Positions 47,101 to 57,257 are shown, numbered from the stretch's first letter. The stretch is 64,000 nucleotides of DNA from Carallia brachiata (GCA_021464245.1 JADCRB010000075.1:1984001-2048000), one strand, 5' to 3'. Notes: generated by a model not told the origin, from the letters alone. Translations and numbers: made by a program.

Positions 47101-48765
47101 GACAATTATTAGGTTGATAATTAAAATGTAATTAAAAAGTCATTTCCTGGTACATTTGAGTCTACGCCTTAATACAAAAAGATCTGCTAGATTCTCTTAG
47201 ACATGTCATATTGAATAAAAAAAAATATGTCAACAAATCAAAAAGTTACATAAGAAATGTGAGTTTGGATTCAACCTATTGCCATGTATAATTCATATTT
47301 GGAGAGAGAGTTGTTGGATTATATAGTCATTAACATTGAGATCGTGTATGGAGGAGGTCTATTCCAGTTCAATAATGTTCAGGTGATCCTTAATTTGACT
47401 CAGTCTACATGCCATGTACTTTTTTTATTGGTTCAAAAAAAAGTAAAATTCATAATCCTAAATCTTCTAATCATTTCTTATCACGTTTAGCAATATGGCA
47501 ATGATTCTATGCACATTTAGACGTGCGAAGAAGTATATTTATAAAATCCAGAACCTTAACCAAATTGCCCCACATTCCTAGTACTTCATCTATAACCAAA
47601 TTATACCTTATTTAATAAGTAGTTCATCGGCTCTTGATAAATAAATTGATGATATCCATCCTGACTTGTTTGTTTATGGCAGCTTGCAAGTGCGTGTCTG
47701 TTTATTTCCTTTGGAAAGTACTAATGTGTGTGTTTGCTATATATCCGTATGGTGATGGATTGTTTGTGAATATTATGTCACCATGTTATGTGTGGTCCTA
47801 TTATTAATTTCCTTTATTGGCTATGTTTGAATATTGCCATCCTCGTCTATATATATATATATATATATATGTTCCTAATTAACCTTTTACTATATAATAG
47901 TCGTTGGAGTAGTAAAATGTCATAAATTACACTGCAGATGTAATTAGGGATGAAAAACACTAAAAGCACCCACGTTCATGGCTTTGATCTAATTATCGTA
48001 AATAGTATTCAAAGTTTCATGACAAATATTTAACGGATATGATAAACGGGTGGATGACAATATTGGCTTCGATGGCTTCATTTTTAAGAGAGAACTACTG
48101 AGAGATTATAATCAAGAGCTTTCGAGTCTAATGACATCAATTTTCCTTTTTTTTTTTTTCAAATGAACAAATTTCACTGAATGCTAGATAATAAATTTCG
48201 CCAGCTTTAATTAGATCGCCAATTTACAATGTAAATAAATGTCTTGCGGGATACTTTGACTTTTACATCTATAAATTTATGAATAAATCGAGGCATAATT
48301 AACTCTCATTATTACACTATTTCGGGAGAGCTATTGGATCCATCTATGCCCCTTCAGGACAAATAAAATTATTATTTTTTTTCCATTGCATTTTTTTGTG
48401 AGGGTATACATGAAATAGACTTGAGGATGAAATACAGCTTCCCCCCCCCCCCCCCCGCGCTTCCTCTCTTAAAAAAGAAATAAGTTTGTTCACTGATTCA
48501 AATGTTCTTTTAATCGACCAACAAAAAGGTAAGGAATGCCCTATTAGTGTTGTTTGGCGATGATGATCTTAACAACTAAGACAAAGAATGTCTCATTTAA
48601 CGTTGATTTAATTTCGCCGCTCATGTTTGGAAAAAAGATCAAATCCTTTGACATTATTCTTTCTTTCTTTCTTTCTTGCTATGGGTGCCAGATATCGGAG
48701 ACGAATGGAAACCATCCTGGCTCAACCTACAGTGAATGTGCCGAGAAGAGTGCATAAATTAAGCA
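44105..48765. repeat. Duplicated segment C (gene-less copy, target of the retroelement)
   Basis: Matches B (31150-31900, 32024-33240, 34540-35720) and, very closely, A (26704-28800, against 45386-47400). It has an extra ~430-bp block at about 44845-45275. At 47637 it resumes the 3' flank of the lipid-transfer-like gene seen in B (GATAAATAAATTGATGATA and onward), but the coding part is absent, replaced by the A-type block. The outer LTR retrotransposon is inserted at its right end. An (AT)n microsatellite lies at about 47851-47871 and a C homopolymer near 48440-48456. Confidence 0.85.
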
Positions 48766-48770
48766 GTATT
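48766..48770. repeat. Target site duplication GTATT (left) of outer element
   Basis: Identical pentamer at 63435-63439 on the right. The two flank the TGTAAC start and the TTTACA end of the element. Confidence 0.9.
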
Positions 48771-49395
48771 TGTAACGGGTAAATTTTGAGCTTGTAACAA
48801 TTAGGCTGCGAAAAATACAAACACAAATTACAGATAAAAATTTAAAATTTATGCGGGTTTGATCTCTGGGTAGATTCTCCGATTAATGCTCCTGTGTAAT
48901 TTAGTCAAGGGCCGTGGAGGCTTAATCTTGACCGAGAGATGTTGAATTTCCACAGCGTGACTTTGAACTGTAGGAAATGGATTCCACTGAGAGCCGAGAC
49001 TTCATCTCAAGTGGATTAGTTGAACTCCGGTGAGGGCCGTAGGAGGTTTGATCCCACTCGGATTGAATGGATTCCTACTCGAATTGGATGGACTCCGGTG
49101 AGAGCCGTAGGAGGCTCGATCCCACTCAGATTGGATGGACTTCGGTGAGGCCCGTAAGAGGTTTGATCCCACTCGAATTGATTGGACTCCGGTGAGGGCC
49201 GTAAGAGGCTTGATCCTACTCGAACTTATAATATTTTGATATTTTTAGATCTATACTCTCACAGATCCAGATCTGATACGATCGGAGAATATAAATCTAA
49301 AAATAACTTTTGAAACGGACACAGCAAATTTTTTTTGACTTTGTACCTGAGATATCTTCCTCAAAAAAGTTAAGAAAATATATCACAGAGTACGC
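48771..49395 (-). mobile_element. Outer element, left LTR, first part
   Basis: Starts TGTAACGGGTAAATTT like the right LTR (62565). By eye the two LTRs differ by scattered substitutions only, a few per hundred bases. The nested element interrupts it after TACGC at 49391-49395; the remainder resumes at 58052. Confidence 0.9.
49021..49225. repeat. Tandem repeats inside the outer left LTR (4 units)
   Basis: Four ~48-68-bp units each begin with ACTCCGGTGAGGGCCGTA or a close variant and contain GGCTTGATCCCACTCG. The same array occurs in the right LTR at 62815-63020, so it is a feature of the LTR itself, transcribed at both ends of the element RNA if these lie in R or U5. Confidence 0.85.
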
Positions 49396-50148
49396 TGTAA
49401 AACGTAAATTTCGAGTCTAAAACAATTAAACTCGAAAATATAAAAATAAATTACAAATAAAAATTGTAAAAGAAAAGAAAATTTACGTGGGGTCAATCTC
49501 CGTAGATCCTCCGATTAGTGTTCCTTTTTTGACTCGGTCAAGGGCTGCACGAGCTTGATCTTGACAGAAATAAATTTCACAACTTTTTCTTGAACTGGGT
49601 AGACTGAAACGGATCTGATTTGGACGTTTTGACTACGATTAAACCGCAGAGACCTGATCTGAGCCGATCTGGCTTAATTTCACCGAGGGTCGAAGGACTT
49701 GTTCTCGGATGAGCTGCCTGAATTTTACTGAGGGCCGTTGAGACTTAATCCCAGGATTTGTAGTAATTTGATATTTTCAGATTTATATCATAAATTCAGA
49801 TCTAGCGATCGAAAATATAAATCTAAAAATAACTTTGGAAATGGAAACAAATTTTTTGGGCCTTACCCTGAAATATCTCTCAAAAAGGAGTTAGGAGAGT
49901 ATACTGCAGAGTAAAAGCACGTAAGAAAAGGAGAAATTTTTTGAGAGATTTTCAAATTTTCTTTTTCTCTCAAATTCTCTGAATTTTTCTGTTTACAGAT
50001 TTGCTGAATGTCTTTGAACTGAGGCTGGGGGCCTTTTTATAGGCCCTCCAGAGAGGACCTTACGCACCAATCTTGAAATTCAAGATTGGTGGCTGCCAAT
50101 CTTCTCTTTTTTTTTTTTTTTTTTTTTAATTTGAAAAGGATGTTTACA
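49396..50148 (-). mobile_element. Nested element, 3' LTR (left copy)
   Basis: 753 bp, matching the right copy (57280-58046) except for scattered base changes and small indels. It includes the TATA-like box on the minus strand at 50031-50042 and the CAATCTTGAAATTCAAGATTG hairpin region around 50080. Confidence 0.9.
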
Positions 50149-50164
50149 ATGCCCCACTTCAAGG
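50149..50164 (-). other. Polypurine tract of nested element
   Basis: In sense orientation CCTTGAAGTGGGGCAT lies directly before the 3' LTR, the position of the plus-strand primer. The outer element has CCTTGAAGTGGAGGCATT in the same place (58295-58312). Confidence 0.65.
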
Positions 50165-50271
50165 GTCGGTAAGAAAAAATTTAAGAGATGATTCGAACCG
50201 AGTCTTGAAGTCCAGTTTGAAATTTGGAAACGTCTTGACGAACATTGAATCTTGGAGTCTTCTATCTTTGA

Positions 50272-50801
50272 CTATGCCTGCTGTTGTTGGATCGCAATAG
50301 GAATCCGATACGATCTTGAGAAAGTTAGCACCCCAGCCAATATAGAAATTGAAGCCTTGGCTCCAGGTGCATTCGAGCTTCCATAGCCCGCAAAGGATTT
50401 TTTATATCTCTTAAAGTTCCAGAGCTCTGGTGAGGATGATCCGGTAGGCAAAGAACTTGAACCTCCCCAAGAGGAAAGGCTCACTTGGAACTTAAGACCT
50501 GTGCACAGAGAGACTATGGTGATGATTCCCGAATCTGCTTCGACGTAAGGAGAGTAGTTGGAACTTCCCTGCACGTCGCTGCATTTGTAGATCCAGGAGG
50601 ACGATCAGAACTTCTCGGCTCACTGCGATAGATGTGAACTAAGGAGAGTAGTTGGAACTCCATGACACCGATGGCGTTGGAGATTGAGTTTCGAGGGCTT
50701 TTAAGGATCCCTCGAAGAAGACTACTCCTTCTTTTCTTAGCTCGTGCGCCTCCAACTTCTTGATCGAAGAACTTCCTGAGACAAGTGCAGAGACTAGCCA
50801 T
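50272..50801 (-). pseudogene. Second extra ORF of nested element, unrecognised
   Basis: Starts MASLCTCLRKFFDQEVGG and continues with a basic GARAKKRR stretch, then Ser-rich sequence including SSNYSPYVEADSG and the module SSWGGSSSLPTGSSSP. A frame change is needed near 50514-50574 to link the two halves. The same ORF, also broken, sits in the outer element (58421-58959), so it was part of their common ancestor. A TATATATA box lies about 50-60 bases upstream on the same strand. I do not recognise the family. It is not a retroviral gag or pol domain, so a host-derived segment is possible. Confidence 0.5.
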
Positions 50802-50849
50802 TTTCTTTTGAGAAAGAAGAGCTGAGGGGTGAATATTATAACTCGGGCA

Positions 50850-50868
50850 TGCAGGATATATATACAAA
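50850..50868 (-). promoter_or_regulatory. TATA-like element before second ORF (nested)
   Basis: In sense TTTGTATATATATCCTGC, some 50-65 bases before the ATG at 50801. The outer element has the equivalent TGTATATATATCCTGCGTG before its ORF (about 59003-59022). Conservation in both copies hints at an internal promoter; function is inference. Confidence 0.4.
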
Positions 50869-50984
50869 TAATAAAGAGTTTTTTTTTTTTTTTTTTGAAA
50901 AGTCAAAAAAGGTATGCAGAATCGGGTAGGGCCATCCACGTCCCTTTCCTGCATAAGAGACAAAAGAGGCAGCGGCTGACGCGT

Positions 50985-51075
50985 GTCACGAAAGTCGTTA
51001 CCGTGTGTGGCAGAAGTCGTTGCCGTGTGCTGCGGAAGTCGTTGCCGCGTGCTGGCAGAAGTCGTTGCACCTTAT
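50985..51075. repeat. 22-24-bp tandem repeat between WOX ORF and second ORF (nested)
   Basis: AAGTCGTTGCCGTGTGCTG-type units occur four times in a row. The outer element has the same array at 59136-59215. It lies where an upstream promoter region of the second ORF would be. Confidence 0.8.
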
Positions 51076-51088
51076 CTTGTCGGCCGTC

Positions 51089-51829
51089 CTAGCGGGGCCC
51101 GAGGTGCAACTCCAAGTCAAGCTCGACCTCGTCTGGTGGGCCGATGATTGATGTCAACGTCGACGTCGCTTTCCGGCTGGTTGATGCTGCCGGAATATTC
51201 TGGAAAGAGAGGCAAAGTTTCGCCGGAATGACTCCTTTCTGCTAGAAAATGTCCTCCTAGACTTAAGTACCTAGGAGGGATGAACCCTTGGCTGACTCCG
51301 TAAGACCACCAGGACCAGCGTGCATGCTCCCATGGGCTACGGCTTTGATGAATACCGTGAGAGACATTGTAGTGGAAGAACTCGGACCTGCTTCATTTGA
51401 CGGCGAAGTTGTACTGGTGGGATCTACCATCGGAACAGCAGACTGTTCTTTGGAAAAATCAGCTCTCAGTGCTGGTTTCTTCCTGCTTCTCCGATTCTGG
51501 AACCAATAAAACACATTTTTTCCTTCGATTGCCCCGAGTGGGCGCAATCGTGAGACAAGTTGGTAAATCTGAGATGCATTAGGCATAATACCTCCATTGT
51601 TGTGGAAGACTTCCTCTAGAATTTGCAGTTGCGCCATGGTTGGTTGCCATCTGTGCGGGGTGACCTTTCTTCTCCCTTGTCTTGAGGTTCTGCAACTGGT
51701 TCCATCTTTCTTGTGGCAGAGGAGCAAAGGTCTGGTGTGTGGTGAAGATCGATTGAGACTGATGCTGAGTTTCAGACTCAAACCCTCCGTCGCTTTTATA
51801 TTTTTGGGCCGTTCACAGTTTATACTCAT
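51089..51829 (-). pseudogene. WUSCHEL-related homeobox (WOX)-like ORF with EAR motif, nested copy
   Basis: A 188-codon frame (51829-51263) contains a WOX-type homeodomain at about residues 60-119: start RWQPTMAQLQILEEVF, then LRPLGAIEGKNVFYWFQNRR (helix 3, with the WUS-clade EGKNVFYWFQN signature). Downstream the frame is shifted by an indel. Past it, in another frame, lie GVSQGFIPP and a C-terminal ELDLELHLGPR before a stop at 51089-51091; LDLELHL is a classic EAR repression motif (TOPLESS binding in other plant proteins). WOX proteins are nuclear developmental transcription factors. Here the ORF lies inside an LTR retrotransposon, downstream of integrase and in sense with it, the place where Tat-lineage elements often hold extra ORFs. 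A TATA-like GAGTATAAAC overlaps the first ATG, so true translation may begin later. Confidence 0.85.
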
Positions 51830-51839
51830 GCGGGCCAGG

Positions 51840-52103
51840 AGTTGGATTGGATTTTGAACTTGGTTTCTGGACTGTGTTTGGAACTTGGAATTTTTTGGGT
51901 TTTGGGCTTTGAATTGAATTTGGGTTGATGTTTGGGTTTGGTTTGGATTTGGGTTTTTGGATCGAGTGTTTGGGTTTGGACTTTTGGATTTGGGTTGAGT
52001 GTTTGGGTTTTGGACTTAGTTTTGTGTTTGAATTGGGCTCAAGTGTTTGGGTTTGGATTTTTGGGTTTGGATTTTCGCTTGGACTTTCAGATCGGGACTT
52101 CCG

Positions 52104-52141
<38 letters not shown>

Positions 52142-52230
52142 ATTTTTTTTTTCTTCTCTTTTTTTTTTGATTTTTTTTGATTTTTTTTTTTTTTTTTTTT
52201 TTTTTTTCAAACATATTTACACATAATATT
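51840..52230. other. TTTGGG-rich and poly-T spacer upstream of the WOX ORF (nested)
   Basis: On + this is GTTTGGGTTT-type degenerate repeats (51840-52080) followed by near-pure T with a few G/C (52100-52207); in sense it is A-rich. The lysine- or phenylalanine-rich open frames it creates are not genes. Confidence 0.8.
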
Positions 52231-52315
52231 GTTTCAGAAATTTACCATTGATTGGGCCGATTCGGACGCCTTCTTGGTCTGACAGCATGTAAGCGTTGTG
52301 AGTAGGCCTCCTGCA

Positions 52316-55131
52316 CTAGTATGGCCCGTCCCATTTGGAAGTAAGCTTGTCACCAGGCCGATGCTTCATGTTGATGGGCCGTCGCACTGCAAGAACAAGG
52401 TCTCCAACTTGAAAAGATCGAGGGCGGACCCTGCGGTTGAACGTGTTGGTGAGCCGGGCTTGGTAGCACTCAAGTTTGTTGTGCTTCGAGCCTCCTTTCA
52501 TCGGGCTTCTAACTCATCCAGACGTAGGCGAGCATTCTCCTCCTGTGTGAGTCCTTCCAGAACAGCCATGCGCAGGGATGGAATCTGTGTTTCCAACGGC
52601 AGTATTGCTTCGACACCGTAGACAAGTGAGTATGGCGTCGCCTGTGTTGGAGTCCGGTAAGTTGTACGATACGCCCATAATGCCTCCGGAATTCTGTCAT
52701 GCCAATCTCTTTTGGATTTAGAGACTACCTTCCGCAACAGGTTGCATAAGGTCTTGTTGAATGCTTCGGCCAAGCCATTTGCTGGGGCATTGTACATGGA
52801 TGACTTGTACTGCTTGAACTTGAACTTCTCGCAGAGCTTGTCGATAAGCTGTTGTAGAACTGCTTACCATTATCAGTGATGATGAATCGAGGGACTCCAT
52901 AGCGATAGATCAGCTGAGTCCGGATGAAATTGGCAACATGCTCCTTCTTTACCTCTCTAAGTGGAATGGCTTCAGCCCATTTTGAGAAGTAGTCGGTTGC
53001 TGCGAGGATGTACAGGTGACCCAGGGATGACTTTGGCAAGGGCCCCACTAAGTCGAGACCCCAAGCTTCAAAGGGCCAGGATGAGACAGTTGGATGCAGT
53101 GGCTCCGGTGGTTGATGTATGTAATTCGCATGAAATTGACAAGCTTGACAGGTTTTAGCAAACTCAATTGAATCACGTACCATGGTTGGCCAGTAGTATC
53201 CCATCCTTCTGAGTTGGAAGTGCAACTTAGGCCCGATTGATGTCCGCCACAAACACCAGAATGTGCTTCAGTGAGAGCCTGTTTTGCCTCTTCATTGGCT
53301 AGGCAGCGAAGTAGAACTCCATCAAAAGACCTTCGATACAGAGCATCCTTGAGATATATGAAGCGGGGAGCTCGTCGTTGAATTTCTGTCTTATGACGAC
53401 GATCTTCGGGCAGCTTCCCGTGCTGTAGGTAGTCAATGATTGGTTGACGCCAGTCCTCGTCCTCCGCGAGACGTACAGATACAGCATTGGCTGTTGTAGT
53501 TTCTTCATCATCCTTTTGTGGCACTATCCATTTCTGGCATACGGCAACAACTGTAGCCTGGATTTCTGACTTTGCAAGAGAAGTGGCCAGGTTAGCCAAC
53601 GCGTCTGCCTGAGTGTTTTCTCGTCGAGGCACATGCTCCAAGGTGATGCTTTCAAATTCATCCATTAGCTGTCGAGCACGTTGATGGTAAGGCGCAAGGT
53701 CCTCTTTCTTCACGTCATACAATCCTGTAAGTTGGTTGATGACGAGCTGGGAATCTCCATGGACTTCTATAGTTGGAATCGAGAATGATAGCATATGGTA
53801 GTATTTGTCGTTGAGGAGTGACAAACACTATGCCAGCACCAGCACCATCACGCCTTGCTGCACCATCAAAGAACATCGTCCATGGTGGTAGTGTCTCAAT
53901 GTAAAAGACCTCTTCATCTGGAAGATCATCTGTGAACTCCCAATCTGACGGAATAGGGTGATCTGCAAGGAAGTCTGCTAGGGCTTGTCCTTTGACTGCT
54001 TTTTGAGGCACGTAGACAATGTCGTAGCTTTGTAGGATTACTGCCCACTTGGCAAGTCGTCCTAACAAGATTGGTCTGGATAAGATATATTTGACAGGAT
54101 CAGCTCTGGCAATGAGACGTACCGTGTGAGCTTGCATGTAGTGCCTCAGCTTGTCAATGGCAAAGAACAGTGCTAGACATGTCTTTTCAATGGGCGAATA
54201 ACTCAGCTCCGGACCGTTTAGTGTTCTGCTCAAGTAGTACAGGGCAACTTCCTTTCCCTGCTCGTTTTCCTGTGCAAGCAAGGCTCCCAAAGATCTTTCC
54301 TGCGCTGCAATGTAGAGAATCAACGACTTTCCTTGAATTGGAGCACCTAGGACCGGTGGATTGGAAAGGTACTTCTTTATGCTCTCAAAGGCTTTGCTGC
54401 AAGCTTCGTCCCACTCGAAGTTGACATCCTTCTTCATCAACCGATGGAAAGGTTGACATCTCCCAGCTAAATTGGAGATAAAACGGCGAATGTAAGCCAG
54501 CTTTCCTTGTAGACTTCACAGCTCGTGCAGGTTTTTAGGTTCATGCATCTTTTGAATTGCCTCAACCTTTGACTGATCAACTTCGATTCCACGATGGCGC
54601 ACCACGAATCCAAGAAACTTTCCTGATGTGACACCGAATGCGCACTTGAGAGGGTTCATTTTGAGCTGATGCCTCCGAAGTCTTTCGAACACTGTCTTGA
54701 GATCCTCGAGGTGGTCTTTGCACTTCTTAGTCTTTACAACTAAGTCATCAACATAACATTCTACACTCTTTTGGGGTGCGGAATGCTGTCAACTTCTCGT
54801 CTTCTGGTGCCATTCTGATTTGGTTATAGCCTGAAAAACCATCCATGAAGGACAATGCTTCGTGACCCGTTGTTGCATCGACTGTGATCTCCGTTGTTGC
54901 ATCCTTGAGTTCATCAACAGTTGCTTGGCCACCATCTTCAAGTTCCGGGGGAGCCTCCTTCACTTTACCATCTGATGAGTCGGAATCAGCCTCCTTGCTA
55001 ATTGTGACATGAAATGTAGAACCTCTGACTTCACCTTCTTTGTTTGACTGGATAAGCCTTCTAGACGTCGTAACTTCGACACATAGTGCAGGAATGTGAT
55101 GGTGCTTGCAGATGGAGCCTCCTACAGGCAA
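52316..55131 (-). pseudogene. Ty3/gypsy pol, decayed (RT remnants, RNase H, integrase)
   Basis: Sense order from 55131: a protease-RT linker (acidic, PPELEDGG), then an RT piece SFMDGFSGYNQIRMAP, then the YVDD catalytic motif (54744-54755), but the ~35-40 residues normally between FRTPKG and VECYVDD are missing, as is the first third of RT. A stop lies near 54525 in the connection domain (LHEL*). RNase H (54440 to about 53650) has FFDGAARRDGAGAG and later VHGDSQLVINQL, split by a frameshift near 53820. Integrase (about 53400-52500) shows the CQACQ zinc-finger half, catalytic Asp in GLDLVGPLPK, Asp in ITDNGKQF and Glu in GLAEAFNKTL, again with frameshifts. A C-terminal piece ends VGDLVLAVRRPINMKHRPG. 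The motifs fit the Tat lineage. No active enzyme can be made from it. Confidence 0.9.
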
Positions 55132-55159
55132 AGTTCGGTAGGCTGTGGCTGCTTCTCAC

Positions 55160-55500
55160 CTGTTAGGGTCTGGTGTTTTATTGTCGCCTTTTATACTCGT
55201 GCGAGCAGGAGTGTTGAATTGTGGTGTCGCCTTTTATGCTCGTGCGAGGCAGGAGCGTTGAACTGTGATGTCGCCTTTTATACTCGTGCGAGACAGAGTG
55301 TTGACTGTGAGATTGTTAGCCTTTTATACTCGTGCGAGGCAGGAGTGCTAAACTGTGATGGATTGATTATCGCCTTTTATACTCGTGCGAGCCAGGAGTG
55401 TTGAACTGTGGAGCTGTTCGCCTTTTATACTCGTGCGAGGCAGGAGTGTTGAATTGTGGAGCTGTTCGCCTTTTATACTCGTGCGAGACAGGAGTATTTT
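55160..55500 (-). repeat. TATA-box minisatellite, 7 units (nested)
   Basis: Units of ~40-50 bp, each with CGCCTTTTATACTCGTGCGA on +, at about 55191, 55231, 55274, 55320, 55371, 55420 and 55468. On the sense (minus) strand each unit gives CGAGTATAAAAGGCG, i.e. a TATAAAAGG box. Between units are AGGAGTGTTGAATTGTG-like spacers. The array separates gag debris from pol. Confidence 0.9.
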
Positions 55501-55700
55501 GTTGAACTGGTGAGCTGTGGAGCCGGAGAGTTGGTGAGCTGCTGAGCTGTTGAGCTGCTGAGTTGTTGAACTGTTGAGCTGTTGAGCTGCTGAGTTGTTG
55601 AGCTGTTGAGCTGTTGAGCTGCTGAGCTGTTTGGTAAGCTGCTTAGCTGTTGAGCTACTGAACTGTTTGGTGAGCTATTGACCTGCTGAGCTGGACTTTG
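55500..55700. repeat. GAGCTGTTGAGCTGCT-type 9-bp repeat (nested)
   Basis: Imperfect 9-bp units (GAGCTGCTG / GAGCTGTTG) run next to the minisatellite. The outer element has the same block at 60520-60700, so it belongs to the family. Confidence 0.85.
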
Positions 55701-55879
55701 ATTCAGGGTTTAAGTTTTACCCTCGAATCTGGATTTAGACTTGGAATTTAGATTTGGGCTTTGAGCCCGAGTTTAGCCGAGTTTATGTTTGGCTTTGAAT
55801 TTGTTGACTTTTTGAGTCGGGATTTGATTGGATTTGCCCCCAAATCTAAATTGAATTTTGATGAGGGTTCTGACATGCA

Positions 55880-56042
55880 CAAGAACTTCAGACATTTTTT
55901 TTTTTGCCTTTGTGCTTCTCTTTTTTTTTTTTACCTTTTTTTTTCTTTTTTTGAATTTTTGGCCCCTTTTTTTTTTCTTTTTTTTTTTTTTGAGAATTTT
56001 TTTCTTTTTTTGTATTTTTTTAATTTTTTTGATTTTTTGGGA

Positions 56043-56078
<36 letters not shown>

Positions 56079-56145
56079 AATTTTTTTTTCTTTTTTTTTT
56101 GAGAATTTTTTTTTTCTTTTTTTTTTTATTCTTTTTGACATAACA
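55880..56145. repeat. T-rich low-complexity tract (nested)
   Basis: Near-homopolymer T on + (A in sense) between the gag stub and the repeats. Lysine-rich or phenylalanine-rich frames here are artefacts. Confidence 0.9.
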
Positions 56146-56227
56146 GTAGTTCTGAAATTTACCTGCTTTATTGGGTCAGGTCGAAATGCATTTCTGACCT
56201 GATAACATGGAAGCATTTTTTTTTGAA

Positions 56228-57011
56228 CTAGACATGACCCCTCCCACTTGGAAATGAGCTTGTGGCTGAGTCGGTACTCTCGTCCTTCTGTTGGTCCGAT
56301 TGGCTAAAAACTGTGCCCCCAAATCGAGATGATTGAGGACGATCTTCGCGGTTGACTGCATCAGCGGGTTGGGCTTGGTGAAGCCCTTTGTTAACGTCAT
56401 CTATTTGCTGTCTTAATTCCTTCATATTTTCAATCAACTGTGCATATCCGCTAATCAGCTGTGAATATCCGCGGTTTAAATCTGCAAACATTTTTTCTAT
56501 TCTGGTGGTGTTGGTCAGCCTGACATCAGCAGCGGTAGATGGTTCTCCACGGAAGACTGTTGTAGAGGGCCCGTCGGATCTTTCCTGACTTGTTTCAGCA
56601 CAACGCGTTGGATTTTGCTGTTCAGCAGAATTTGATGCTCTATAGAAGACTGGAGTAGAGGGATCTTCTTCTTCCTCTGTGTTCTTGTGCAGAATAGGTC
56701 GGATTCTGTTGTTGGGCAGAATTTGATGCTCTACCCCTAACTTCGGTAGGGGTAGGTGATCGACTCCTCTGTTTAGTGACAGAGTCACGTGAGAAATCTA
56801 ACTGCTGTGTGAGCTGCAAGTCCTCAATTTTAACTTGTGTTGGCGGGAGGAACTTTGTTCTTGCGCGAGTCTGTGGACTCAATTGAGTGGCAAGAAACTG
56901 TGTCCGTCCGCGGGTTTGTGGTCCTGCGTACCCAGGTAGGGTAGTTGATGCAGGCAATGGAGCCGTTGCCTTCTTTTTTGAAGCAATGGTTGTACTCCTT
57001 TTTGGTGCCAT
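56228..57011 (-). pseudogene. Gag N-terminal remnant, nested element
   Basis: Starts MAPKRSTTIASKKKATAP directly after the leader; a basic, proline-rich, presumably disordered head follows, then repeats of the form RASNSAEQQNPTR, then a helical stretch (NRGYSQLISGYAQLIENMKE) that looks like a coiled coil. A frame change is needed near 56640-56788. The Retrotrans_gag capsid core seen in the outer element (EFLNRFFSTRRTVS type) is missing; an A-rich tract replaces it. Function in an intact relative would be particle assembly. Confidence 0.65.
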
Positions 57012-57257
57012 TTGATGTGCTGAACACCTTGTTAAATTTTTTTTTTTTCACTTTTTTTTTTTTACTTTTTTACCTTTTTCGTCTTTTTCTCTATTTTGTC
57101 TTTTTCTCTTTTTCTTTTTCTTTTTCTTTTTTTTCCTTTTCTTCGGCTCTTTTCTTTTTTCCTTTTTTTTTCTTTTTTTCTTTTCTTTTTTCTCGGCTCT
57201 TTTCTTTTACCTTTTTTTTTTTTTTTTTAAGGAACAAGAGATGGGAGGTGAAGTTGT
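57012..57257. other. Leader of nested element, T-rich on +
   Basis: T-rich with TTTTTCTTTTTC repeats (A/G-rich in sense) between PBS and the gag start. No gene. Confidence 0.6.

Noticed and set aside
50829..51857. Plus-strand frames across the WOX-like region
   Set aside because: Antisense shadows of the minus-strand homeodomain ORF; the minus strand carries the recognisable motifs and agrees with pol orientation.
51813..52214. Lysine-rich and phenylalanine-rich open frames
   Set aside because: Produced by T/A homopolymer tracts in the retroelement; the same applies to 55761-56216 and 56945-57304.
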